A program made the position numbers and the translations under genes. A stretch of DNA of 64,000 nt, from assembly GCA_001799845.1 (NCBI GenBank), contig MGUG01000052.1, positions 1-64,000 on the forward strand, given 5' to 3'. The notes under the pieces are model-generated. The model did no database searches and was not told the origin of the DNA. It saw nothing but the letters and a program-made list of their open reading frames with translations. Each line of letters begins with the position of its first letter. Within the stretch, counting starts at the first letter, position 1. Origin of the DNA: Elusimicrobia bacterium GWC2_64_44. GTDB taxonomy: Bacteria > Elusimicrobiota > Elusimicrobia > Elusimicrobiales > UBA9959. Shown in pieces: positions 8,232 through 15,635 of the stretch.

Positions 8232-8600
8232 TTAAATAATGCTTTTCACTACCTTGAGGATCTCGGCCTTGCTCGACGGCTTGGTGATGTAGGTCTTGGC
8301 GCCGTAGGAGATAGCCTGCTGGATCTCGTTGATGCTGCCCTCGACGGTGAGCATCACCACCTGCGAGCCGTGGGTGACCTTGTCGTCCTTGATGGCCTTG
8401 CAGGCCTTCAGGCCGTCCATCACGGGCATGTGGATGTCGAGCATGATTAGCGCGGGCAGCTCCTTGCGCGCCAGTTCCACGGCTTCCTGGCCGTTCTCGG
8501 CCTTGATGACCTGGTAGCCCTCGGCCTCGAGCATAGAGCTGAGGGTCTCGAGCATCTCGGCGTCGTCGTCGGCTATCAGGATCTTGTTGTGGAGGGGCAT
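8232..8600 (-). CDS. Single-domain response regulator (receiver only)
   Basis: This 122-residue CheY-like protein has the acidic pocket Asp11-Asp13, phosphoacceptor Asp55 (LIMLDIHMP), Thr85 (VVMLT) and Lys107 (YITKPSS). There is no output domain. GGAG precedes the ATG by 5 nt. It lies downstream of tRNA-Phe on the same strand. Cognate kinase not adjacent; the PAS kinase at 11241 is the nearest but is transcribed the other way. Confidence 0.9.
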   Translation of the reverse strand: MPLHNKILIADDDAEMLETLSSMLEAEGYQVIKAENGQEAVELARKELPALIMLDIHMPVMDGLKACKAIKDDKVTHGSQVVMLTVEGSINEIQQAISYGAKTYITKPSSKAEILKVVKSII

Positions 8601-8622
8601 ATGAACTCCGGGAAAGAAAAAT

Positions 8623-8694
8623 TGCCGCGGGTTGGGATCGAACCAACGACACCCGGTTTTTCAGACCGGTGCTCTACCACTGAGCTACCGCGGC
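8623..8694 (-). tRNA. tRNA-Phe (GAA)
   Basis: The 72-nt cloverleaf is complete: acceptor GCCGCGG pairs with CCGCGGC plus discriminator A, the D arm is GCTCAGTGGTAGAGC, the anticodon arm is CCGGT-CTGAAAA-ACCGG with anticodon GAA, and the T arm holds GGTTCGATCC. The CCA end is not encoded. A T-rich stretch follows on the minus strand. The gene sits between purA and a receiver gene. Confidence 0.95.
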
Positions 8695-8718
8695 AAAATG
8701 TGGTAAGACTGCTTTTCA

Positions 8719-8746
8719 ATAATAGCATTTTTGAAAACGCCGCAAA
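8719..8746 (-). promoter_or_regulatory. Candidate promoter of tRNA-Phe
   Basis: On the minus strand TTTGCG (-35, 8741-8746) and TATTAT (-10, 8719-8724) are 16 nt apart and would start transcription about 18 nt before the tRNA. The -35 is a poor match. Confidence 0.35.
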
Positions 8747-8751
8747 AGACG

Positions 8752-9771
8752 CTATTTCAGTTCCAGCACTTCGTGCAGGCCGGGGCCGTAGGAGATCAGC
8801 TCCACTTTGGGGTACGGGTAGCAGGCGCAGACCTTCTCCAGCGTGCCCAGGAATTTCTTCGCCTCGCCGGTAAAGCTCTGAATCCCCCTCGAGATATCCG
8901 CGCCACCGAGCAGGTCGATGTGCGTTATCGCCAGCTTGGTGGCGGAGTTCACGCGCACCGTCTGCAGGGCCACGTCCAGCTCGAAGGCGCCCACCCGGCG
9001 CAGGCGGCCGCTGACGCTGCCCACCTCGCGTCCGGCGGTGTGGTACTTCGTCAGTTTCGCCTTATCCTTCAGCTCGTTGGCCACCATGCCGGGGCCCACG
9101 CGCGTGACATAGGGCTTGAAGATGGCGTAGACGTCGCCGGCGTACTTGGGGCCGAGGCCGGCCTCGCCCATAAAGGTGGAGGCGGTGGTGTCGCGGGAGG
9201 TGACGAAGGGATACTCGCCGTGCAGGTTGGACAGTTTCATCCCCTGCGTGCCTTCCAGCAGCATGTTGGCGCCCTTGGCCAGGGCCTTGTTGAGGAGCTC
9301 CGGCACGTCCTTCACGTATTTCTTCAGGCGCGGGTGGTCCTTGGCGAAGGTCAGTTTCTTGCGGTCCACCCGGTCGCGCACGGCGGCGCCGAGGCCGGTG
9401 CCGACGCTGCCGATCTTACCCATCATGCGGGCGTCGGCGCGCTCGGCCGCGGTGTGGCGCGGCTCTATTATCACGACGTGCGGGTCGATGATGAGCCGGC
9501 TCCCCGCGCCGGTCAGCGCTATTTCTTTCTCCAGCCAGTCCGGGATGATATAGGTGCCCGCGCCCAGCACCAGCTTGGTGCGCGGGTTCACGAAGGCCCC
9601 CGGCATGGTCTTGAGCGTATAGATCTTATCCTTGTAGAAGATCGTGTGGCCGGCGTTGGGGCCGCCGACGCGTATGGCGTAATCGTAATTTTTCTTCACC
9701 GCGAGGAAGGCGCAGATCTTGCCCTTGCCCTCGTCGCCCGCCTGGCCTCCGACAACTATATCAACAGGCAT
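8752..9771 (-). CDS. purA: Adenylosuccinate synthetase, short form
   Basis: PurA joins IMP and aspartate with GTP to give adenylosuccinate, the first committed step to AMP. The phosphate-binding loop GGQAGDEGKGK (residues 8-18) and RVGGPNAGHT, AVRDRVDRKK and HIDLLGG are visible. At 339 residues it matches the length known for short archaeal-type enzymes rather than the usual ~430 residues of bacterial PurA. The usual Trp of GQWGDEGKGK is Ala. It follows purB by 3 nt on the same strand, so the two are co-transcribed. Confidence 0.92.
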   Translation of the reverse strand: MPVDIVVGGQAGDEGKGKICAFLAVKKNYDYAIRVGGPNAGHTIFYKDKIYTLKTMPGAFVNPRTKLVLGAGTYIIPDWLEKEIALTGAGSRLIIDPHVVIIEPRHTAAERADARMMGKIGSVGTGLGAAVRDRVDRKKLTFAKDHPRLKKYVKDVPELLNKALAKGANMLLEGTQGMKLSNLHGEYPFVTSRDTTASTFMGEAGLGPKYAGDVYAIFKPYVTRVGPGMVANELKDKAKLTKYHTAGREVGSVSGRLRRVGAFELDVALQTVRVNSATKLAITHIDLLGGADISRGIQSFTGEAKKFLGTLEKVCACYPYPKVELISYGPGLHEVLELK

Positions 9772-9774
9772 GTT

Positions 9775-11160
9775 CTACCTCCGTTTGGCTATCTTAGCAG
9801 CGAGCCCCGTGTAGTTAAGGGGCGTCAGATCGTGCAGCTCCGCTTTGACCGCGGGCTTGAGCGGCAGGCCGTAGATGAACTCCTTCATCTCGCCGGCGGT
9901 GACCGAGCGGCCGCGCGTGAACTTGCTGAGCAGCTCGTACGGGCCGTGCTCGCCGTCGCGCCGCAAGATGGTCTGTATGCCCTCGGCCAGCACCTCTGGG
10001 TGGGCCGCCAGCTCGGCCGCGGCCGCGGCCTCGTCGGGCGCGCAGCGGCCCAGGCCGGCCATGACGGACTTGTACGCCGCGAGCGCGTGGCCGAAGGCCG
10101 CGCCGAAGTTGCGCTCCACCGTGGAATCGGAGAGGTCGCGCTGCAGGCGCGAGACCGGCAGCTTCGCCGAGAAGAAGCCCAACTGGGCGTTGGCCAGGCC
10201 CAGGTTGCCCTCGGCGTTCTCGAAGTGTATCGGGTTCACCTTCTGCGGCATCGTGGAGGAACCTACTTCCCCCGCCACCGCCCGCTGCTTCACCAGCCCC
10301 GCGGAGATGTAGCGCCACATGTCCTGGCAGAAGGCCAGCAGGATGGTGTTGGCGCGGCGCAGATTGTCGAACAGTTCGGCGTAGGTGTCGTGCGGCTCTA
10401 TCTGCGTGGTGACCGGGTTGAACTCCAGGCCGCCGAAGCCCTCGACGAACTCCTTCGAGAACTTCTGCCAGTCCACCTTGGGATAGGCCGCGGTGTGCGC
10501 GTTGTAGTTGCCGGAGGCGCCGTTGAGCTTGGCGCAGATCTTCAGCGCCTTGAGCTGGCGCACCTGCCGGGCCAGCCGGGCGTGGAACACGCGGAACTCC
10601 TTGCCGAAGGTGGTGGGCACGGCGGGCTGGCCGTGCGTACGGGCGAGCAGCGGGGCCGCGGCGTGCTTCTGCGCCAGCGCGTCCAGCGCGGCAAGGATCT
10701 CTTCCAGCGCGGGCAGGAGCTCCGAGCGCAGGCAGTCGCGCAGCATCAGCGCGTAGGAGATATTGTTAACGTCCTCGGAGGTCAGCGCGAAGTGCACCAG
10801 CTCGGTCAGGTCGCGCAGGGAGGTGCGGCGCAGACGCTCTTTCAGGAAGTATTCCACCGCTTTCACGTCGTGGCGGGTGGCCGGCACCGTGCCATGGCCC
10901 CGCTCTTCTATCTCGATGACGTGCAGCACGTCCGCGTCGGAAAGCAGGGGGAGTTTCTCCAGCGCCTTCTTCTCGGCGGCCGAGAGGCGGCGGGCCTTCA
11001 CTCCCGGGGTGGCGCAGAGCTTGGCCAGGTAGCGGCATTCCACCTGCGCGCGGTAGCGGGCCAGGGCGCCTTCGCCGCACAGGCGCGAGAGGCCTTGCAG
11101 TTTGTCGGCGTAGCGCCCGTCCAGCGGGCTTAAAGCTTCGGTATTGCGGCTCCGCGCCAT
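9775..11160 (-). CDS. purB: Adenylosuccinate lyase
   Basis: PurB acts twice in purine synthesis, on SAICAR and on adenylosuccinate. The 461-residue protein starts with EALSPLDGRYADKL and carries LLARTHGQPAVPTTFGKE and the signature GSSTMPQKVNPIHFEN with its flexible catalytic Ser loop, as in the E. coli-type long form. GGAG stands 6 nt before the ATG. It heads the purB-purA unit, which is separate from the main purine operon and divergent from the PAS kinase gene. Confidence 0.95.
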   Translation of the reverse strand: MARSRNTEALSPLDGRYADKLQGLSRLCGEGALARYRAQVECRYLAKLCATPGVKARRLSAAEKKALEKLPLLSDADVLHVIEIEERGHGTVPATRHDVKAVEYFLKERLRRTSLRDLTELVHFALTSEDVNNISYALMLRDCLRSELLPALEEILAALDALAQKHAAAPLLARTHGQPAVPTTFGKEFRVFHARLARQVRQLKALKICAKLNGASGNYNAHTAAYPKVDWQKFSKEFVEGFGGLEFNPVTTQIEPHDTYAELFDNLRRANTILLAFCQDMWRYISAGLVKQRAVAGEVGSSTMPQKVNPIHFENAEGNLGLANAQLGFFSAKLPVSRLQRDLSDSTVERNFGAAFGHALAAYKSVMAGLGRCAPDEAAAAAELAAHPEVLAEGIQTILRRDGEHGPYELLSKFTRGRSVTAGEMKEFIYGLPLKPAVKAELHDLTPLNYTGLAAKIAKRR

Positions 11161-11228
11161 AGTTGCCTCCAGTAAAGTCTACCCTATTATTACAAATAGC
11201 AAGCCCGAGTTAAACCCCGCAGTTTTGC

Positions 11229-11234
11229 TACAAT
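11229..11234 (+). promoter_or_regulatory. -10 box for leaderless transcription of the PAS kinase
   Basis: TACAAT lies exactly 6 nt before the ATG at 11241 and no Shine-Dalgarno is present, so transcription would begin at or next to the start codon. No good -35 box is seen. Confidence 0.5.
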
Positions 11235-11240
11235 ATTCCA

Positions 11241-12335
11241 ATGAAACCCACCGCCGAAACCTGCGGCCTGCTGCTGGACGCCGTCGAGCAGACCTGCGAG
11301 ACTTTCTTCCTTACCTCGGCGGACGGCACCATCGTTTACGTCAACCCGGCCTTCGAGGCCCTCACCGGCTACAAGCGCAGGGAAGTGATCGGCAAGAACG
11401 CCAGCATCCTCAAGAGCGGCCAGCATCCCCCCGAGTTCTACAAGGATATGTGGGGCACCATCGCTTCCGGCCGGCGCTGGAGCGGCCGCCTGACCAACCG
11501 CCGCAAGGACGGCACCTTCTACACCGAAGAGGTCCGCATCTGCCCCATCTGCGGCCACGACGGCAAGCCCACCCATTTCCTGGCCCTGCGCCACGACATC
11601 GCCCGCGAAACCCAGCTTGAAGACCAGCTGACGCAGGCGCAGAAGATGGAGTCGCTAGGCCTCCTGGCCGGCCAGCTCTCCCACGATTTCAACAACCTGC
11701 TTACCGTCATCATCGGCTCCATGGAACTCATCATCGAGGAGCTGAAGCAGGGCTCCATCGGCCAGAAGCTCTCCACCGAGATCCTGCGCTCCTCCAAGGA
11801 ATCCGCCGGGCTCATAAAGCAGCTGATGATGTTCGCCCGCAAGCACGACCTGCGCCCCGTGGAAGTGTCGCTGAACGAACCGCTCGGCGAACTGAAGGTC
11901 CTGCTCGACAACCTGATCGGCAAGAGCGTCTCCATGGCCTACTCCCTCGACGAGGACCTGCTCAAGGTAAAGATAGAGCCGGAGCATTTCAAGCAGGCGG
12001 TCATGAACCTCGCCGTCAACGCCAAGGACGCCATGGGCGGCAAGGGCGGCATACTGATAAAGACCTTCAACGCGGGCCCCGACGGGCTGCCCCCTTCCCT
12101 GGCGCGGGGACAGTACGCCGTCTTCGAGCTTTCCGACACCGGCCCAGGCATCCCCAAAGAGATACTGCCGCGCATCTTCGAACCGTTCTTCACCACCAAG
12201 CCCAAGGGCAAGGGGACCGGCCTGGGGCTCTCCACCGTCTACGGCGTGGTCCGCCAGAACGGCGGGCAGGTCTTCGCCTCCAACCGCCACAGCGGCGGCG
12301 CCGCGTTCACCATCTACTTCCCCGCGGTAAAATAA
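11241..12335 (+). CDS. PAS-domain sensor histidine kinase (NtrB-like)
   Basis: This 364-residue soluble kinase has a PAS domain (about residues 10-120), a dimerisation/H-box region LAGQLSHDFNNLLTVI with phospho-His148, and an HATPase domain (N box NLAVNAKDAM, G1 DTGPGIP, G2 GKGTGLGLSTV). There are no membrane segments, so the signal is cytosolic. The PAS end holds a CPIC pair (Cys101, Cys104), which might bind metal or sense redox; PAS sensors can also bind other ligands. No regulator gene is adjacent on this strand. It converges on purNH with only 5 nt between the stops. Confidence 0.9.
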   Translation: MKPTAETCGLLLDAVEQTCETFFLTSADGTIVYVNPAFEALTGYKRREVIGKNASILKSGQHPPEFYKDMWGTIASGRRWSGRLTNRRKDGTFYTEEVRICPICGHDGKPTHFLALRHDIARETQLEDQLTQAQKMESLGLLAGQLSHDFNNLLTVIIGSMELIIEELKQGSIGQKLSTEILRSSKESAGLIKQLMMFARKHDLRPVEVSLNEPLGELKVLLDNLIGKSVSMAYSLDEDLLKVKIEPEHFKQAVMNLAVNAKDAMGGKGGILIKTFNAGPDGLPPSLARGQYAVFELSDTGPGIPKEILPRIFEPFFTTKPKGKGTGLGLSTVYGVVRQNGGQVFASNRHSGGAAFTIYFPAVK

Positions 12336-12340
12336 CAGCT

Positions 12341-14503
12341 TCAGTGCCTGAAGTGCCTCACGCCGGTGAGCACCATCGCCGCGCCCAGTTTATCCGCGGC
12401 CTCTATAACTTCTTTGTCCTTTACCGAGCCTCCCGGCTGTATTATGGCCGTGGCGCCCAGCTTCACGCCCTCTTCCATAGCGTCCGGGAAAGGGAAGAAG
12501 GCGTCGGAGGCCATGACCAGCGTCTTCGGCGCGGGATTGTCCTTCAGGAAGGCCCTGTACTTGTGGCCGGCCATGAAAACCGAGTCCACGCGCGACATCT
12601 GGCCCGCCCCGATGGCGACGGTCTGGCGGGTATCCGAGAAAACTATGGCGTTGGAGCGCACGTACTTGGCGGCGGCCCAGGCGAAGCGCAGGGCCTCTTC
12701 TTCTTCCCTGGTGGGTTTGCGTTTCGTGGGCACTTCCCACTTCTCGCCGAACAGCAGTTTATCGTCGGTGCTGACCAGCACCTCGTCGCCCACTGAGCGC
12801 AGCACCAGGTTATCCGCCGGGAAACTCCCCCACTTGAGCAGCCGCAGGTTCGTCTTCTTCGAGAAGACCTCCAGCGCTTTGGGATCGTAGGCCGGAGCGC
12901 AGATGACTTCCACGAACTTCTTGGCGAGGAATTCCGCGATGCGCCCGTCGAGCGGGCGGTTGACGGCGATGATGCCGCCGAAGGCCGAAAGCGGGTCGCA
13001 GGTCCAGGCCCGCTCGAAGGCCTCGGCTATATCGGCCCCGGTGCCGAGGCCGCAAGGCGTGACGTGCTTGAAGATCACGGCCGCGGGCTTGTCGAACTCC
13101 AGCACCGCCTGGTAAGTGCCGTAGGCGTCGAGGAGGTTATTGTACGAGAGCTCTTTGCCCTGCAGCTGGGTGAACGGCGGCGCGGCTTTGCGCGTGTAGA
13201 GGGCGCAGGCCTGGTGGGGATTCTCGCCGTAGCGCAGGGGGGCCACTTTCGTGAGCTTTATCTCCAGCGCGGCCGGGAACTGCCCGGCGCCCCCGGCCAG
13301 CACGGAGCCTATTTCCCCGTCGTAGGCGGCGGTGTGCCTGAAGGCTTTGACCGCCAGGTCCTTCTTGAACTGCAGCGGCAGTTCCCCCGCGCCCGCGCGC
13401 AGGGCCTCCAGCGCCGGCTGGTAATCGGCCGGGGACGTGAGCACCGCGACGGAACCGTAATTTTTGGCCGCGGCGCGTATCAGGGCCACGCCGCCGATGT
13501 CTATGTTCTCTATCAGCTCCTCGGACCAGGGCGCGGCCTTTTTGGCGGTAGCGGAGAAAGGGTAGAGGTTCACTACTATCATGTCCAGCGGCTCGATGCC
13601 GAATTTAAATACGGTGTCGGCGTGAACGGGGTTGTCCCGGCGGTAGAGGATGCCGCCGTGGACCGCGGGGTGCAGGGTTTTAACGCGGCCGTCCAGCATT
13701 TCGGGGAAGCCGGTTAGGGTTTCCAGCGCGCGCACGGGCACGCCGGCGTCCTGCAGGGCCTTGTATGTGCCGGAGGTGGAGACCAGCTCCACGCCCTGCG
13801 CGGCCAGGCCCCGCGCGAACTCCAGCAGGCCGGTCTTGTCGGAGACGGACAGCAGGGCGCGGCGCACTTTGCCGGTTTCGGGGAGCGGTCCGGCTATTTC
13901 CACGCGGCCGGAGGCGATAGTCAGCCTGCCGGCGCAGTAGAGGGCCACGGCCCTGGGGTAGACTGCCAGCTCGGCTGTGTTGACCCGGTGTGCGAGGGTT
14001 TCGGGGGTGTCGCCGGGCAGCACGGGGACCGGCTGCTGCAGCACGATGGGGCCGCGGTCGTAGTTCTCGTCGACGAAGTGGACGGTGGGGCCGCTGACCC
14101 TGGCGCCGGCCGCCAGGACGGCTTCGTGGACTTTCATGCCGTAAAAGCCTTTGCCGCCGAAGGAGGGCAGCAGGGCGGGATGGACGTTGAGGATGCGGTC
14201 TTTGTATTCGGCGAGCATTTTGGGGCCGAGTTTAAGCATGAAGCCGGCGAGGCAGACGAGGTCGGCCCGGGCGCCGCGGCACAGGGCGGCGAGGCGCTCG
14301 TCGTAGTCGGCGGGGGCGAGGTCTTTGGGGGAGGCGGTTTCCGTGGGGATGCCGGCCGAGGCTGCGCGCGAGAGGGCGCCGGCGCCGGGCTTGCTGGAGA
14401 CTACGAGGGCTATCTTGCCGTCTATGCGGCCGTCCCTGGCCGCGTCGATGAGTGCCTGGAGATTGGTGCCGCCTCCCGAAGCGAATACGACGATATTTTT
14501 CAT
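12341..14503 (-). CDS. purNH: Fused GAR formyltransferase / AICAR formyltransferase-IMP cyclohydrolase
   Basis: This 720-residue protein joins two purine enzymes. Residues 1 to ~205 are PurN: folate-binding GGGTN (10-14), catalytic Asn107 and His109 in ILNVHPALLP, and Asp145 in VDENYDRGPI. From ~213 it is PurH: RRALLSVSDKTG opens the cyclohydrolase, VKTLHPAVHGGIL follows, and KHVTPCGLGTG plus CDPLSAFGGI mark the formyltransferase. The join is a short linker around residues 195-212 with no frameshift. It catalyses step 3 and the last two steps to IMP. It is the last gene of the purine operon and is preceded by a structured element. Confidence 0.95.
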   Translation of the reverse strand: MKNIVVFASGGGTNLQALIDAARDGRIDGKIALVVSSKPGAGALSRAASAGIPTETASPKDLAPADYDERLAALCRGARADLVCLAGFMLKLGPKMLAEYKDRILNVHPALLPSFGGKGFYGMKVHEAVLAAGARVSGPTVHFVDENYDRGPIVLQQPVPVLPGDTPETLAHRVNTAELAVYPRAVALYCAGRLTIASGRVEIAGPLPETGKVRRALLSVSDKTGLLEFARGLAAQGVELVSTSGTYKALQDAGVPVRALETLTGFPEMLDGRVKTLHPAVHGGILYRRDNPVHADTVFKFGIEPLDMIVVNLYPFSATAKKAAPWSEELIENIDIGGVALIRAAAKNYGSVAVLTSPADYQPALEALRAGAGELPLQFKKDLAVKAFRHTAAYDGEIGSVLAGGAGQFPAALEIKLTKVAPLRYGENPHQACALYTRKAAPPFTQLQGKELSYNNLLDAYGTYQAVLEFDKPAAVIFKHVTPCGLGTGADIAEAFERAWTCDPLSAFGGIIAVNRPLDGRIAEFLAKKFVEVICAPAYDPKALEVFSKKTNLRLLKWGSFPADNLVLRSVGDEVLVSTDDKLLFGEKWEVPTKRKPTREEEEALRFAWAAAKYVRSNAIVFSDTRQTVAIGAGQMSRVDSVFMAGHKYRAFLKDNPAPKTLVMASDAFFPFPDAMEEGVKLGATAIIQPGGSVKDKEVIEAADKLGAAMVLTGVRHFRH

Positions 14504-14519
14504 AAGTCTCCTCGAATTC

Positions 14520-14645
14520 GGGCGCCCGGGGTAAGACCCCTCTCACCCGGACTGCAGGGAACCGTTGCGCGGTTCCCCCCGCCTTGGGAATTTATGGCGG
14601 GGCCCCCTTCCCCAACGGGTGCTCGGGATCTTACCCCGGGCACCC
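14520..14645 (-). other. Multi-hairpin element in the purM-purNH intergenic region
   Basis: Outer arms GGGCGCCCGGGGTAAGA (14520-14536) and TCTTACCCCGGGCACCC (14629-14645) pair over 17 bp with one mismatch. Inside, GGGAACCG (14557-14564) pairs perfectly with CGGTTCCC (14570-14577), and CCCCGCC near 14580 can pair with GGCGGGG near 14599, giving a branched fold. On the transcript it lies between purM and purNH, about 17 nt before the purNH ATG. No known riboswitch consensus was recognised. It could be an attenuator, a processing site or a dispersed repeat. Confidence 0.6.
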
Positions 14646-14655
14646 TTCAGCCACA

Positions 14656-15624
14656 CTATTTCAAAATGACTTCGTTCTTGCCTTTTACGACTTCGCCGAT
14701 GACGACCGAGCCTTTCAGGGTTTTGAGGGCGGTCTGGACGGCGGCGGGGCGGAGGACGGCTATCATGCCGAGGCCCATGTTGAAGGAGTCCCACATGTCG
14801 GGCTCGGGGATCTTGCCGATAGCCTGGAGTTCGCGCATTATCGACGGGACTGCCCACGCGTCGGTGCGCACGACGGCGCCGAGGTGCTTGGGAAGGACGC
14901 GGGGAAGGTTGCCGGGGATGCCGGAGCCGGTGATGTGGGCCAGGGCGAGCAACTCGTGTTTTTGCTTTTTGAGGGCGGCGCGCAGCTTGTTGACGTCCTT
15001 GACGTAGATCCTGGTCGGGGTGAGCAGGCGCGGGGCGAATTTTTTGAGCAGCTTTTTGTCGCCCAGGACTTTGCGGATGAGGGAGAAGCCGTTGGAGTGG
15101 AAGCCGGTGGACGGCAGGCCCACCAGGACGTCGCCGGCGCGGACTTTGCGGCCGTCCAGCGCTTCGGCGTTCTTGACTATGCCGACGGAGAAGCCGGCGA
15201 GGTCGTACTCGCCGGGCTGGTAGAAGCCGGGCATTTCGGCGGTCTCGCCGCCCAGCAGTACGGATTCTCCCTGGCGGCAGCCTTCCATGATGCCGTCGAT
15301 GATCTTTTTAGAGCGGGCCAGGTCCAGCTTGCCGGTGGCGTAGTAGTCGAGGAAGATCATGGGGCGGGCGCCGCAGCAGAGCAGGTCGTTGACGCACATG
15401 GCCACCAGGTCTATGCCTATGGTATCGTGCCGGTCGAGCAGGAAGGCGAGCTTGAGCTTGGTGCCCACGCCGTCGGTGGAGGCGACCAGGCTGTACTTGT
15501 TCTTCAGCTCGGGGACCGGGAGCAGCCCGGCGAAGCCGCCGATGGCCTTGGATTTTTTCTCGAGGAACTCGGTAAATTTGTCCGCCAGCTTTATATCGAC
15601 GCCGCTCTTCTTGTAGGTGGTCAT
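14656..15624 (-). CDS. purM: Phosphoribosylformylglycinamidine cyclo-ligase
   Basis: PurM closes the imidazole ring, turning FGAM into AIR with ATP. The 322-residue protein shows SLVASTDGVGTKLKLA, GIDLVAMCVNDLLCCGA, GGETAEMPGFY, LVGLPSTGFHSNGFSL and AHITGSGIPGNLPRVL, in the usual order. GGAGA stands 5 nt before the ATG. It follows purD by 11 nt. Confidence 0.96.
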   Translation of the reverse strand: MTTYKKSGVDIKLADKFTEFLEKKSKAIGGFAGLLPVPELKNKYSLVASTDGVGTKLKLAFLLDRHDTIGIDLVAMCVNDLLCCGARPMIFLDYYATGKLDLARSKKIIDGIMEGCRQGESVLLGGETAEMPGFYQPGEYDLAGFSVGIVKNAEALDGRKVRAGDVLVGLPSTGFHSNGFSLIRKVLGDKKLLKKFAPRLLTPTRIYVKDVNKLRAALKKQKHELLALAHITGSGIPGNLPRVLPKHLGAVVRTDAWAVPSIMRELQAIGKIPEPDMWDSFNMGLGMIAVLRPAAVQTALKTLKGSVVIGEVVKGKNEVILK

Positions 15625-15635
15625 GGTTTCTCCTG

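Noticed and set aside
8731..11133. 800-codon open frame antisense to purA-purB
   Set aside because: It is the mirror frame of two clear enzymes, a common effect of high-GC codon use; its translation has no family motif and is His/Arg/Gly-rich.
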